Origin: Nocardioides rubriscoriae | GTDB taxonomy: Bacteria > Actinomycetota > Actinomycetes > Propionibacteriales > Nocardioidaceae | Length of the DNA stretch: 64,000 nucleotides | Reading direction: 5' to 3' | Assembly: GCF_008087085.1 (NCBI RefSeq) | Contig: NZ_VIYJ01000001.1 | Span: 558,001-622,000 of the forward strand | Part shown: one piece after another, positions 24,766-34,944 of the stretch | How positions within the stretch are numbered: position 1 is the stretch's first letter | Layout of the letters: the number at the start of each line of letters is the position of its first letter | Notes under the pieces: model-generated | The model's input: the letters and a program-made list of their open reading frames with translations, nothing else | Databases searched by the model: none | What the model was told of the DNA's origin: nothing | Program-made: the position numbers and the translations under genes

Positions 24766-26640
24766 ATGAGCCACTACAAGAGCAACCTGCGCGACATCGA
24801 GTTCAACCTCTTCGAGGTGCTCGGGCGCGACGACGTCCTCGGCACCGGTCCGTTCGCCGAGATCGACGCCGACTCGGCCCGCTCGATCCTCGCCGAGGTC
24901 GACCGCCTCTCCCGCGAGGACCTCGCCGCGTCGTACGAGGACAGCGACCGCAACCCGCCGGTCTTCGACCCCGCGACCCACACGGCACCGATCCCCGCGT
25001 CGTTCCAGAAGAGCTACCAGGCGTGGATGGACTCCGAGTTCTGGCGCCTGCAGATCAACGAGGACCTCGGCGGCACGCCGGCCCCCTCGTCGCTGGTCTG
25101 GGCCCTGGGCGAGATGGTGCTCGGCGCCAACGCCCCCATCTGGATGTACGCCGCCGGGCCCGCCTTCGCTGGCGTCGTGCACCGCAACGGCAACGACCGC
25201 GACAAGCGGATCGCCCAGATCATGGTCGAGCGCCAGTGGGGCGCCACGATGGTGCTGACCGAGCCCGACGCGGGCTCCGACGTCGGCGCCGGCCGCACCA
25301 AGGCCACCCCCAACGACGACGGCTCCTGGAACATCGAGGGCGTCAAGCGCTACATCACCTCGGCCGAGCACGACATGAGCGAGAACATCATGCACCTCGT
25401 GCTGGCCCGCCCGGTCGGCGTCGAGGGTGTCGGCGGCCCCGGCACCAAGGGCCTGAGCCTCTTCCTCGTGCCCAAGATCCACTTCGACCACGAGACCGGC
25501 GAGCTGACCGGCGAGCGTAACGGCGTCTACGTCACCAACGTCGAGCACAAGATGGGCATCAAGGTCTCCAACACCTGCGAGGTGACCTTCGGCGACCCCG
25601 CCATCGGTGGCGGCGAGCCCGCCAAGGGCTGGCTCCTGGGCGAGGTGCACAACGGCATCGCTCAGATGTTCCAGGTCATCGAGAACGCCCGGATGATGGT
25701 CGGCACCAAGGCCATCGCCACCCTGTCCACCGGCTACCTCAACGCGCTCGACTACGCCAAGACCCGCGAGCAGGGCGCCGACCTGACCCAGTCGGGCGAC
25801 AAGACCGCGCCCCGCGTCACCATCACCCACCACCCCGACGTCCGCCGCTCGCTCATGGTGCAGAAGTCCTTCGCCGAGGCGATGCGCGCCCTGGTCCTCT
25901 ACACCGCGTCCTGGCAGGACAAGATCCAGGTCGCCGAGCACGCCGGCGAGGGCACGAGCGAGACCACCAAGCTCGCCAGCGCGGTCAACGACCTGCTGCT
26001 CCCGATCGTCAAGGGCTACGGCTCGGAGCGTTCGTGGGTGCTGCTCGGCACCGAGTCGCTGCAGACCTTCGGCGGCGCCGGCTTCCTGCAGGAGTACCCC
26101 GTCGAGCAGTACGTCCGCGACGCCAAGATCGACACCCTCTACGAGGGCACCACCGCCATCCAGGGCCAGGACTTCTTCTTCCGCAAGATCGTCAAGGACC
26201 AGGGCAAGGCGCTCGGCACCATCGCGGCCGAGATCCAGGAGTTCCTCGACGCCGAGGGCGGCAACGGCCGGCTCAAGAACGAGCGCGCCCTGCTCGCCAC
26301 GGCCCTCGACGACGCCAACGCCATCGTCGGCCACATGATCAACGAGCTGATGTCGGCCCAGGACGAGATCCGCAACATCTACAAGGTCGGGCTCAACACC
26401 ACCCGCCTGCTGATGGCCCTGGGTGACGTGGTCTGCGCCTGGCTGCTGCTGCGCGGCGCCGACGTCGCCCTGCAGAAGCTCGGCGGCGAGGTCTCCGACA
26501 AGGACAAGGCGTTCTACGAGGGCAAGGTCGCCGCGGCGCAGTTCTTCGCCCAGTACAACCTGCCCAAGGTCAGCGCCGAGCGTGCGATCGCCGAGGCCGT
26601 CGACAACTCCCTGATGGACCTCGACGAGGCCGCTTTCTGA
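24766..26640 (+). CDS. fadE5: Acyl-CoA dehydrogenase, FadE5 type
   Basis: 624 residues, longer than canonical 380-residue dehydrogenases, as in mycobacterial FadE5 (Rv0244c), because of an extra C-terminal helical domain (about 470-624). Conserved elements: [35 protein letters not shown] and [17 protein letters not shown] with the catalytic Glu region. It catalyses the first oxidation of fatty acyl-CoA and passes electrons to ETF and then EtfD (gene at 9473). GGTGGG precedes ATG 24766. It is a single-gene unit with its own promoter and a double hairpin terminator. Confidence 0.92.
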   Translation: MSHYKSNLRDIEFNLFEVLGRDDVLGTGPFAEIDADSARSILAEVDRLSREDLAASYEDSDRNPPVFDPATHTAPIPASFQKSYQAWMDSEFWRLQINEDLGGTPAPSSLVWALGEMVLGANAPIWMYAAGPAFAGVVHRNGNDRDKRIAQIMVERQWGATMVLTEPDAGSDVGAGRTKATPNDDGSWNIEGVKRYITSAEHDMSENIMHLVLARPVGVEGVGGPGTKGLSLFLVPKIHFDHETGELTGERNGVYVTNVEHKMGIKVSNTCEVTFGDPAIGGGEPAKGWLLGEVHNGIAQMFQVIENARMMVGTKAIATLSTGYLNALDYAKTREQGADLTQSGDKTAPRVTITHHPDVRRSLMVQKSFAEAMRALVLYTASWQDKIQVAEHAGEGTSETTKLASAVNDLLLPIVKGYGSERSWVLLGTESLQTFGGAGFLQEYPVEQYVRDAKIDTLYEGTTAIQGQDFFFRKIVKDQGKALGTIAAEIQEFLDAEGGNGRLKNERALLATALDDANAIVGHMINELMSAQDEIRNIYKVGLNTTRLLMALGDVVCAWLLLRGADVALQKLGGEVSDKDKAFYEGKVAAAQFFAQYNLPKVSAERAIAEAVDNSLMDLDEAAF

Positions 26641-26648
26641 TCCACCCC

Positions 26649-26732
26649 CGCCGACCCGTCGCGTCTACGCGACGGGTCGGCGTGTTCTTCTGATCGACCC
26701 GTCGCGTCTACGCGACGGGTCGGCGTCTTTTT
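26649..26732 (+). terminator. Double hairpin terminator, CCCGTCGCG family (copy pair 2)
   Basis: Hairpin one at 26649-26682 has 14-15-bp arms built on GCCGACCCGTCGCG around TCTA; hairpin two at 26695-26722 has arms CGACCCGTCGCG around TCTA and is followed by TTTTT (26728-26732). They end fadE5 transcription and, from the other strand, lysG: the lysG stop codon TAG sits in the loop of hairpin two. Same core as the pair at 12826-12899. Confidence 0.8.
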
Positions 26733-27568
26733 GCGGCCCGGACGGCGGTGGTGAGGCGGGACAGGGCCGCCGACTCGAGCCGCCACCGCTGCCAGAACAG
26801 GGGTACGTCGACGTGGTCGCGCGCCGACAGCACGACGAGCCGCCCCGTCGCGAGGTCCGGGTCGAGCTGGGCCGAGGGCAGCAGTCCCCAGCCCAGCCCC
26901 AGCCGCACGGCCTCGTGGAAGTCCGCCGACGTCGGCACCCGGTGCACGACCGGCGGCGCCGACAGGCCCCGCGCGACCAGCAGGTCGTGCTGCAGGGCGT
27001 CCTTCTCGTTGAAGACGACCACCGGCATCCGCGCCCAGTCGTAGCCGCGGGCCCTGCGCCAGCGCTCGGCGTACGCCGGGGACGCGGCCGGGCGGTAGCG
27101 CACCGACCCGAGGGGCTCGACGGTGCAGCCCTGCACCGCGACGGGGTCGGAGGTCACGGCGGCGAGCACGTCGCCGCGCCGCAGCAGGTCGGCCGACCAG
27201 CCCTGGTCCTCGACGTGCAGGCGCAGCCGCACGCCCTCCCAGGTGGCGACCTCGCCGACCACCCCGCGGAACCAGGTCGCCAGCGAGTCGGCGTTGACCG
27301 CGACGGGCAGGTCGACCACGGCGTCCGGCTCGGACCTCGCCTCGGCGAGGAGCAGCGCCCACTGACGCGCCATCCGCACCAGGGGCTCGCCGGCCGCGGT
27401 GGGGGTGCACGGCGCCGTGCGGCGTACGAGCACCTGGCCGGCCGACGCCTCCAGCGCCCGGATCCGCTGGCTGACGGCGCTGGTCGTCACGTGCAGGCTC
27501 CGGGCGGCGGCCTCGAAGGTGCCGTGCTCGACGATCGCGGCGAGGGCGGCGAGCTGGTCGGGCTGCAT
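26708..27568 (-). CDS. lysG: LysR-family regulator LysG/ArgP type
   Basis: 286 residues. N-terminal HTH: LAALAAIVEHGTFEAAARSLHVTTSAVSQRIRALE, the IciA/ArgP/LysG pattern; the C-terminal effector domain should bind Lys/Arg and activate the divergent lysE exporter gene. ATG at 27568 has TAGGAT 6 nt upstream on its strand (27580-27575), so it is probably leaderless. The last residues (RRRPVA) and the stop are encoded by a repeated hairpin sequence, implying that the repeat has replaced the original 3' end. Confidence 0.92.
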   Translation of the reverse strand: MQPDQLAALAAIVEHGTFEAAARSLHVTTSAVSQRIRALEASAGQVLVRRTAPCTPTAAGEPLVRMARQWALLLAEARSEPDAVVDLPVAVNADSLATWFRGVVGEVATWEGVRLRLHVEDQGWSADLLRRGDVLAAVTSDPVAVQGCTVEPLGSVRYRPAASPAYAERWRRARGYDWARMPVVVFNEKDALQHDLLVARGLSAPPVVHRVPTSADFHEAVRLGLGWGLLPSAQLDPDLATGRLVVLSARDHVDVPLFWQRWRLESAALSRLTTAVRAAKRRRPVA

Positions 27569-27574
27569 GCAGTG

Positions 27575-27631
27575 ATCCTAAACGGTGTGCAGATTGTTTC
27601 GCTGGCCTACATCTGGTGCGACACCTAGCGT
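27575..27631. promoter_or_regulatory. lysG-lysE divergent control region
   Basis: The 69-nt gap holds nested dyads GGTGT/ACACC (27584-27588, 27621-27625) and CAGAT/ATCTG (27590-27594, 27611-27615). -10 elements TAGGAT (minus, for lysG) and TAGCGT (27626-27631, for lysE) each lie 6 nt from a start codon. This is the expected LysG binding region. Confidence 0.5.
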
Positions 27632-27637
27632 GGGAGC

Positions 27638-28237
27638 GTGCTCACCTCCGCCCTCGCCGGGCTCGTCACCGGTCTCAGCCTGATCGTGGCGATCGGCGCT
27701 CAGAACGCCTTCGTCCTGCGCCAGGGCCTGGCCCGCCGCCACGTCGGCCCGGTGGTGGCGGTCTGCGCGCTCAGCGACCTGGTGCTCATCGTCGCCGGGG
27801 TGGCCGGCATCGGGACGGTCGTCGAGCAGGCCGGTTGGGTGATCGACGTGGTCCGCTGGGCGGGCGTCGCCTTCCTCACCTGGTACGGCGTCAGCGCGCT
27901 GCGCCGGGCCCGGGGCGGTGACTCGCTGCAGGCCGCCACGGGCGACGACGCGACGCTGGGTCGCGCGGTGCGGACCGCGGTCGCCCTGACCTGGCTCAAC
28001 CCCCACGTCTTCCTCGACACCGTCCTGCTGCTCGGGTCGATCGCCAACACGCACGAGGCCCGGTGGTGGTTCGCCGCCGGCGCGTGCACCGCGAGCGTCC
28101 TGTGGTTCACCGGCCTGGGGTACGGCGCCCGCCTGGCCCACCGGGCCCTGTCGACGGCCCGGGCCTGGCAGGTCCTCGACGTGCTGATCGGCCTGACGAT
28201 GCTCGCGATCGCGGCCGGGCTCGCGCTCGGAGCGTGA
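27638..28237 (+). CDS. lysE: LysE/ArgO-family L-lysine/L-arginine exporter
   Basis: 199 residues, six predicted transmembrane segments. IVAIGAQNAFVLRQGL is the LysE/ArgO family signature near the N-terminus, and LTWLNPHVFLDTVLLLGS the conserved central motif. It exports basic amino acids when they accumulate, for example during growth on peptides. Divergent from lysG, its cognate activator. The GTG start at 27638 lies 6 nt after TAGCGT, so the message is probably leaderless. Confidence 0.93.
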   Translation: MLTSALAGLVTGLSLIVAIGAQNAFVLRQGLARRHVGPVVAVCALSDLVLIVAGVAGIGTVVEQAGWVIDVVRWAGVAFLTWYGVSALRRARGGDSLQAATGDDATLGRAVRTAVALTWLNPHVFLDTVLLLGSIANTHEARWWFAAGACTASVLWFTGLGYGARLAHRALSTARAWQVLDVLIGLTMLAIAAGLALGA

Positions 28238-28278
28238 CCGGTGGTCGGGCGGGCGGCGGACAGGACACAATGCGGGAC

Positions 28279-28875
28279 ATGTCGCAGCAGCCGCCGTACG
28301 GCCAGGACCCCCAGCAGCCCTACGGGGGTTCCCAGCAGCCCTACCCCCAGCAGCCCTACCCGCCCTACGGCCAGGGCGCCTACCCCAACCCCTACGCGCA
28401 GCTGCCTCAGCAGAAGAGCAACACGACCCGCAACGTGCTGCTGATCGTCGGTGCGGTCGTGCTGCTGTTCTGCGGCGGGATCGTCGCCTTCTTCGTGTGG
28501 GTGGTCAACAACGTCGACGACGCGCTCGACCCCGACTTCCCCGGCTCCGAGAAGGAGCCGCTCACGGTCGCCGAGGGCGAGGCGTTCTCCATCCGCGGCT
28601 TCGACTACGCCGCGGGCTGGACGGTCGAGAACCGCGACGGCGAGGTCGTGGTGGACGGACTGCGCGCCACCAACAACCGCGACGACGAGGACGCCACCTC
28701 GGCCTACCTCAACTTCCGCTTCTACCTGGCCAACGAGCAACAGGCATCGGTGGGCTGCAACGGCGTCTTCGACATCGCCTACGGACGCAGTGTCCGGCTG
28801 CAGTGCAGCACCTACGGTGTCGAGCTCGTCGACTTCGACGAGGTCGAGGTCTACGACAACTCCTACGCGGAGTGA
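28279..28875 (+). CDS. Membrane-anchored hypothetical protein with PYGQ-rich N-terminus
   Basis: 198 residues: an N-terminal low-complexity stretch of Gln/Pro/Tyr repeats (QQPYGG, QQPYPP, about residues 3-42), a transmembrane helix (about 48-70) and an extracellular beta domain beginning EKEPLTVAEGEAFSIRGFDY, reminiscent of DUF4352-like domains. Two extracellular Cys (VGCNG, LQCST) may pair. ATG 28279 is preferred over ATG 28270 because CACAAT (28266-28271) sits 7 nt before it, consistent with leaderless transcription. Function unknown. Confidence 0.65.
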   Translation: MSQQPPYGQDPQQPYGGSQQPYPQQPYPPYGQGAYPNPYAQLPQQKSNTTRNVLLIVGAVVLLFCGGIVAFFVWVVNNVDDALDPDFPGSEKEPLTVAEGEAFSIRGFDYAAGWTVENRDGEVVVDGLRATNNRDDEDATSAYLNFRFYLANEQQASVGCNGVFDIAYGRSVRLQCSTYGVELVDFDEVEVYDNSYAE

Positions 28876-28899
28876 CCCCACCTCACTAGAGTTCCCCGC

Positions 28900-29715
28900 A
28901 TGAGCGACGCACCACGCCTGGCCGGCTACGTCGAGACCTGGTGGCAGGCGGTGCAGGACCTCCTCGCGGTCCTCGAGCAGGTGCCGGCCGAGCAGTGGAG
29001 CACCCCGACCGACCTGGCCGGGTGGGACGTGCGGGCCGTCGCGTCCCACACCGCCCACCTCGAGAGCATCCTGGCCGGCCGCCCCGAGGAGACCGCCGAC
29101 GTCGGCGAGCCGCCGCACGTCACCGGGTTCATGGGTCTCTACACCGAGATCGGCGTGGTCAACCGGCGCGAGCACTCCCCCGAGCAGATCGTCGCCGAGA
29201 TCCGCGAGGTCACCTCGCTGCGCCACGAGCAGCTGCTCGCCGACCCGCCCACCGACGGTGCGGCGCGGCCCGCGGTCGTCTTCGGCGGCGTCCCGTGGAC
29301 CTGGGAGGTGCTGCTGCGCAACCGCCCCCTCGACGTGTGGATGCACGAGCAGGACGTACGCCGCGCGGTCGGCCGGCCCGGCGGCCTCGACTCCCGTGCG
29401 GCGCAGCACACCGCCGACTACCTCACCGAGTCGTTCGGCTTCGTCGTGGCCAAGAAGGCCGGTGCTGCCCCCGGCACCACCGCGGTGCTCGACGTCGCGG
29501 GCAGCCCCACGATCGCGTTCACCGTCAACGACGCGGGCCGCGGCGAGCGGCTGCCCGCCGTCCCGGCCGACGCGACCGTCACGCTGCGCACCGACCGCGA
29601 GACGTTCGTGCTGCTCGCCGGCGGGCGGCGTACGGCGCCGCAGGGGTCCGTCACGGTCGAGGGCGACCAGGAGCTCGGCGCCCGGATCGTCTCGGTCATG
29701 GCGACGACCCCGTGA
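28900..29715 (+). CDS. DinB-fold maleylpyruvate isomerase family protein (mycothiol-dependent type)
   Basis: 271 residues. A four-helix DinB/MDMPI domain with likely metal ligands H50 and H53 (VASHTAHLE) and H149 in DVWMHEQDVRRA, which is the family's WxHxxDIRRA signature; residues 165-271 are the SCP2-like C-terminal domain. Such enzymes use or transfer mycothiol in actinobacteria; the substrate is not predictable. ATG 28900 follows TAGAGT by 7 nt (leaderless). It overlaps the next gene by 4 nt. Confidence 0.8.
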   Translation: MSDAPRLAGYVETWWQAVQDLLAVLEQVPAEQWSTPTDLAGWDVRAVASHTAHLESILAGRPEETADVGEPPHVTGFMGLYTEIGVVNRREHSPEQIVAEIREVTSLRHEQLLADPPTDGAARPAVVFGGVPWTWEVLLRNRPLDVWMHEQDVRRAVGRPGGLDSRAAQHTADYLTESFGFVVAKKAGAAPGTTAVLDVAGSPTIAFTVNDAGRGERLPAVPADATVTLRTDRETFVLLAGGRRTAPQGSVTVEGDQELGARIVSVMATTP

Positions 29716-30665
29716 GCGCCCCCGCCACGGGCCCGGCCGCGGCCTGGACCCTCGCCGACATCCCCGACCAGACCGGTCGCACCGTCGTCGTCACCGGCCC
29801 CTCGCTGGGCGGCCTCGGCCACCACACCGCGCTCGAGCTCGCCCGGCGCGGGGCGCGCGTCGTGCTCGCGGGCCGCACCCCGGCCAAGCTCGACGAGACG
29901 GCGTCCGCGATCGGCACGGAGGTCCCCGCGGCCGCCCTCGAGCAGCTCGTCGTCGACCTCTCCGACCTCGGCTCCGTACGCCGCGCCGGCGCCGAGGCCG
30001 CCCGCCTCGGACCGATCGACGTCCTGGTCAACAACGCTGGCGTGATGGGCACCAAGCGCCGCCGCACCGGCGACGGGCTCGACCTGCAGCTGGCCACCAA
30101 CCACTTCGGGCCGTTCCTGCTGACCGGTCTGCTCCTGCCCCAGCTCGTCGCGAGCAGCGACGCGACCGTGGTGACGGTGTCGTCGATCTACCACCGCTAC
30201 GCCGGCGGAGCACCGCTCTCGGACCCGACCCGACCGAGCCGCGGCCTCTACCGCACCTGGCGCGTCTACGGGCAGTCCAAGCTCGCCAACCTGCTCTTCA
30301 CCGCCGAGCTCGACCGGCGCTGCCGGGCCGGCGGCGTCCCCGTCAGGGCGCTGGCCGCCCACCCCGGCTTCGCCGGCACCCACCTGGCCGCCAACGGCCA
30401 GTACGGGCGCTCGTCCGGCGGCATCGCCTCGGTCGTCGACGCCGCCATCCGCCTGGTCTCCCAGTCGGCCGCCGCCGGCGCCTGGCCGACCCTGATGGCG
30501 GCCACCGCCGACCTGCCGGGCACGTCGTACGTCGGCCCGAGCGGTCCGGCCGAGTTCGGCGGCACCCCCCAGGTCACCGTGGGCAACCGCGCCTCGCGCG
30601 ACCCTGACGCCGCGCGGGCGCTGTGGGAGCTCAGCGAGTCCACGACGGGGATCACCTACCCGTAG
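29712..30665 (+). CDS. Short-chain dehydrogenase/reductase
   Basis: 317 residues, NAD(P)-binding Rossmann fold. Cofactor loop TGPSLGGLGHHTA (the second position of TGxxxGxG normally Ala/Gly), NNAG at VLVNNAGVMG, Ser in VVTVSSIYHR and the YGQSK catalytic Tyr/Lys pair. It is closest in style to retinol-dehydrogenase/WW-oxidoreductase-like SDRs. GTG start at 29712 overlaps the previous stop (GTGA), so it is co-translated with the DinB-fold gene. Substrate unknown. A long perfect inverted repeat follows. Confidence 0.87.
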   Translation: MSAPATGPAAAWTLADIPDQTGRTVVVTGPSLGGLGHHTALELARRGARVVLAGRTPAKLDETASAIGTEVPAAALEQLVVDLSDLGSVRRAGAEAARLGPIDVLVNNAGVMGTKRRRTGDGLDLQLATNHFGPFLLTGLLLPQLVASSDATVVTVSSIYHRYAGGAPLSDPTRPSRGLYRTWRVYGQSKLANLLFTAELDRRCRAGGVPVRALAAHPGFAGTHLAANGQYGRSSGGIASVVDAAIRLVSQSAAAGAWPTLMAATADLPGTSYVGPSGPAEFGGTPQVTVGNRASRDPDAARALWELSESTTGITYP

Positions 30666-30682
30666 CCGCCGCCGGGTCGGGA

Positions 30683-30741
30683 TAGTCCCTGACGAAAATC
30701 ACGGATCGCGCGACCGGATCCGTGATTTTCGTCAGGGACTA
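30683..30741. terminator. Perfect 25-bp inverted repeat between convergent genes
   Basis: Left arm 30683-30707 starts TAGTCCCTGACGAAAATCAC; the right arm 30717-30741 is its exact complement; loop 9 nt. It lies between the SDR gene and the convergent DUF6351 gene, 17 and 20 nt from their ends, and probably terminates both. It contains an unusually AT-rich patch (GAAAATC) for this genome. Confidence 0.75.
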
Positions 30742-30760
30742 GCCCACCTGCAGCCTCCGA

Positions 30761-33109
30761 CTACTGCCGCAGCTGCGAGCGGAACGACCGGGCCAGGACG
30801 GCGTCGGCCTGGCGCGGGGCGACCGGCGGCAGGTTGCGCCCGCCGTAGACCACGCCGCCGGTGGGCGAGGAGTAGGTCAGCCAGGTCTGGGCGCCCTGCT
30901 GGCCCAGGCCGCGCTGGGAGTAGTCGCAGACACCGTCGGGGAAGACCCCCTGCAGCGTCGCGTACTCGGCGTCGCTGAGCGGGACCAGGCCCACGTCGAC
31001 GGCCGCCCGGGTCAGCGGCGTGAGCCGGCAGGACAGGACGTCGTTGTAGCGGTCGCCGCCGGCGACCTCGCGCGGGGTGGAAAGCCGCAGCTGGGCCGCG
31101 TCGGGCAGCACGCAGGTCACCTCGCCGTCGGCGTCGGTGGTCTGCAGGACGCCGGGCACGTTGGCGCAGCGGTCGGTGATGGCCAGCCGCTTGCGGGCGG
31201 CGGTGATCTTGCGGGCCAGCGGGGCCGCGGAGTGGTCGCGCTCGACGGCGTGCAGCCAGCGGTCCATCTGCAGCAACGCGTCGGTGGCCCAGCGCGGGTC
31301 GCCGATCAGCGGGGTGACGCCGAACCACATGACGCGGTTGTCGGTGTGGCCCTGGGCGCGCATCAGCCGGTCCTCGGTCCAGAAGGCGTGGGCGTAGTCG
31401 TGGGCGATGCCCGGGTCGGGCCCGCCGTGGTTGATGATCGCGACCTGGTCGAGGTTGGTCGCCTCGTTGACCAGCCCGGTGCGGTAGGCGTGGGCGACCG
31501 AGGCCGGGTCGCCGGCGATACGCCCGGCCGTGGGCTGGGAGTCGACGTCGAGCCCGCCGACCTTGACGTTGAGGTCGACGAACTGTGCGGTGGTGATGAG
31601 CCCGTCGCGCAGCGCGCCCAGCCCGTAGACCACGCCCGTGTTGGCGAACGGGACACCGCCGAAGCCGTGACCGGCGGCCTTCTCCTGCGGGGTCCACACC
31701 GACGGCGGGCGCGGGCCGAGCTGGTTGACCAGCAGGTCGAGCACCGAGCAGCGCACGCCGCTCGGGTTGGTCTCGGAGTCGTAGCGCGTGGTCACGTCGC
31801 CGGCGACCGGGTCGAGCGTGCCGGGGCAGGCGTGCTCGGGGTCGAGGGCGGCCTTGAAGAGCCCCTCGTCGGCCACGACCGCGTTGACGTGGGTCAGGTG
31901 GCCCTCGACGGCGGCGAACTGGGTCGGCGACCAGAGCACGCCGGACGCCCAGCGCGACGGGTCCTCGAAGTAGAGCCGCAGCAGGTGGTAGTCGGCGAAC
32001 TGCGCGCCGGCGCTGAAGGTGTCGGGGTAGGAGCAGGTCGTGACCAGGCCCTGGTAGATGCCGGGGTAGGCGTTGGCCACCGTGTGCTGGGCGATCGAGC
32101 CGCCCGAGCAGCCCGTGCCGATGGTGTAGCGGATGCTGCCGTACTGCTCGACCACCCGCTCCTTGGCCATCAGCACCGACTCGGCGTTCATGGCGACGCT
32201 GCAGTTGTGCCCGGTGTTGTCGAGGGCGGTCGAGAGCACGGTGAAGCCGCGCCCCAGCGCCGTGACGTACGACGGGGTCAGGCCGGGGGTCCCCGACGGG
32301 ATCGTGCCGGAGTAGTCGTCGAGCGGCGGCTGGCCCGGCGTGTAGGACGCCCCGCACCCGCCGCCGTGGGTGACGAGCACCTTGTGGTTGTACTGGGGCT
32401 GCGGCGCGAAGCGCGACCACGGCTTGCCGACCTGCCACAGCGTGAGGATCGTGTAGCGGTCACGGTCCTGGAAGCCGTCCTCGCGGCGTACGACGAACGG
32501 CACCTCGACGCCCCGGTCGGTCGTCGTCGTGGCGACGTCGGCGGGCGGGTGTTGGGGGTCGTAGGGCTGCAGCCCCGGCTGGAGCGGGTCGGTGGACCGG
32601 TAGAGGTAGCGGTAGGTCGCGGGCCGGTTGCACTGCGCGTCGCGCGCCCCGGCCTGGCAGCGGTAGTGCTGCGTCTGAGGACCGGAGAAGAGCGGACCAC
32701 CGGCCGGGTGGTTGGTGATGACCAGGCGCCCGGCGTAGCCCTGGGCGGTGGCGGTGACCACGTTGCGGCCGACGCGCAGGCCGGTCAGGTAGGCCTCGTA
32801 GCGACCGCGGCTGCGCAGCGCGAACCGGCCGGTCACGTCGCGCCCGTTGAGCGTCATCCGCAGCGTCGTACGCCGCAGCTCGCGGACCACCTCGACGGCC
32901 ACCCGCGCGTCGCCGCCCGAGATCAGGTCGGGCCGGTTGGAGGTGGTGAAGACCCGCAGCGGCTTCGGCGCCGCGGGCTTGGCCGAGACGGACGCGGCCG
33001 GACGGTCGGGCACCGGTACGACGGCGGTCGCCCCCGGCGTGAGCGGGAGGCCCGTCGCGGCGAGCGCGACGAGCAGGGAAGCGGCCGAGAGGCGGGCGCG
33101 CAGGGACAC
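30761..33109 (-). CDS. Secreted DUF6351 protein, alpha/beta-hydrolase-like
   Basis: 782 residues with an N-terminal signal peptide (about 1-30). Residues about 50-130 form an Ig-like beta domain (LISGGDARVAVEV...). The rest matches the DUF6351 family as I recall it: GPLFSGPQTQHYRC, VLVTHGGGCGASYTPG, and GTGCSGGSIAQ, which looks like a hydrolase nucleophile elbow (GxSGG). Around eight Cys suggest disulfides in an extracellular enzyme. The substrate is unknown; related proteins occur in polyester- or steroid-degrading actinobacteria, but no link is proven. The ATG at 33109 begins MSLRARLSAASLLVAL. Confidence 0.7.
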   Translation of the reverse strand: MSLRARLSAASLLVALAATGLPLTPGATAVVPVPDRPAASVSAKPAAPKPLRVFTTSNRPDLISGGDARVAVEVVRELRRTTLRMTLNGRDVTGRFALRSRGRYEAYLTGLRVGRNVVTATAQGYAGRLVITNHPAGGPLFSGPQTQHYRCQAGARDAQCNRPATYRYLYRSTDPLQPGLQPYDPQHPPADVATTTTDRGVEVPFVVRREDGFQDRDRYTILTLWQVGKPWSRFAPQPQYNHKVLVTHGGGCGASYTPGQPPLDDYSGTIPSGTPGLTPSYVTALGRGFTVLSTALDNTGHNCSVAMNAESVLMAKERVVEQYGSIRYTIGTGCSGGSIAQHTVANAYPGIYQGLVTTCSYPDTFSAGAQFADYHLLRLYFEDPSRWASGVLWSPTQFAAVEGHLTHVNAVVADEGLFKAALDPEHACPGTLDPVAGDVTTRYDSETNPSGVRCSVLDLLVNQLGPRPPSVWTPQEKAAGHGFGGVPFANTGVVYGLGALRDGLITTAQFVDLNVKVGGLDVDSQPTAGRIAGDPASVAHAYRTGLVNEATNLDQVAIINHGGPDPGIAHDYAHAFWTEDRLMRAQGHTDNRVMWFGVTPLIGDPRWATDALLQMDRWLHAVERDHSAAPLARKITAARKRLAITDRCANVPGVLQTTDADGEVTCVLPDAAQLRLSTPREVAGGDRYNDVLSCRLTPLTRAAVDVGLVPLSDAEYATLQGVFPDGVCDYSQRGLGQQGAQTWLTYSSPTGGVVYGGRNLPPVAPRQADAVLARSFRSQLRQ

Positions 33110-33132
33110 GAGGGACTCCGTTCCGGGTCGCG

Positions 33133-33148
33133 GGTGACGACCGTCACC
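33133..33148. promoter_or_regulatory. Crp/GlxR-like dyad
   Basis: GGTGACGACCGTCACC is a perfect dyad with the GTGA-N6-TCAC core, 24 nt before the DUF6351 start and 81 nt before pgm. Candidate site for the Crp-family regulator encoded at 58057. Confidence 0.4.
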
Positions 33149-33228
33149 TCCTCAACGAGGGCCTGTTGTCGGGGTCACGCCGCACCGGCCCCTCGGACCC
33201 CGGCCGCGGCCGTGGTTCGATGACCGGC

Positions 33229-34872
<1,644 letters not shown>

Positions 34873-34896
34873 GCCGGCGCGTCGAGCCCGGCGGGG

Positions 34897-34920
34897 GTTT
34901 CACCGCCTCAGCGGTGAAAC
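34897..34920. terminator. Hairpin between convergent pgm and desaturase genes
   Basis: GTTTCACCGC (34897-34906), loop CTCA, GCGGTGAAAC (34911-34920): perfect 10-bp stem, flanked by GGGG and TCCC. Confidence 0.7.
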
Positions 34921-34944
34921 TCCCATCCACGCGAGCACCGTCGG

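Noticed and set aside
23314..26334. 1006-codon antisense frame across two acyl-CoA dehydrogenases
   Set aside because: Composition is shadow-like and both plus-strand genes have strong family motifs.
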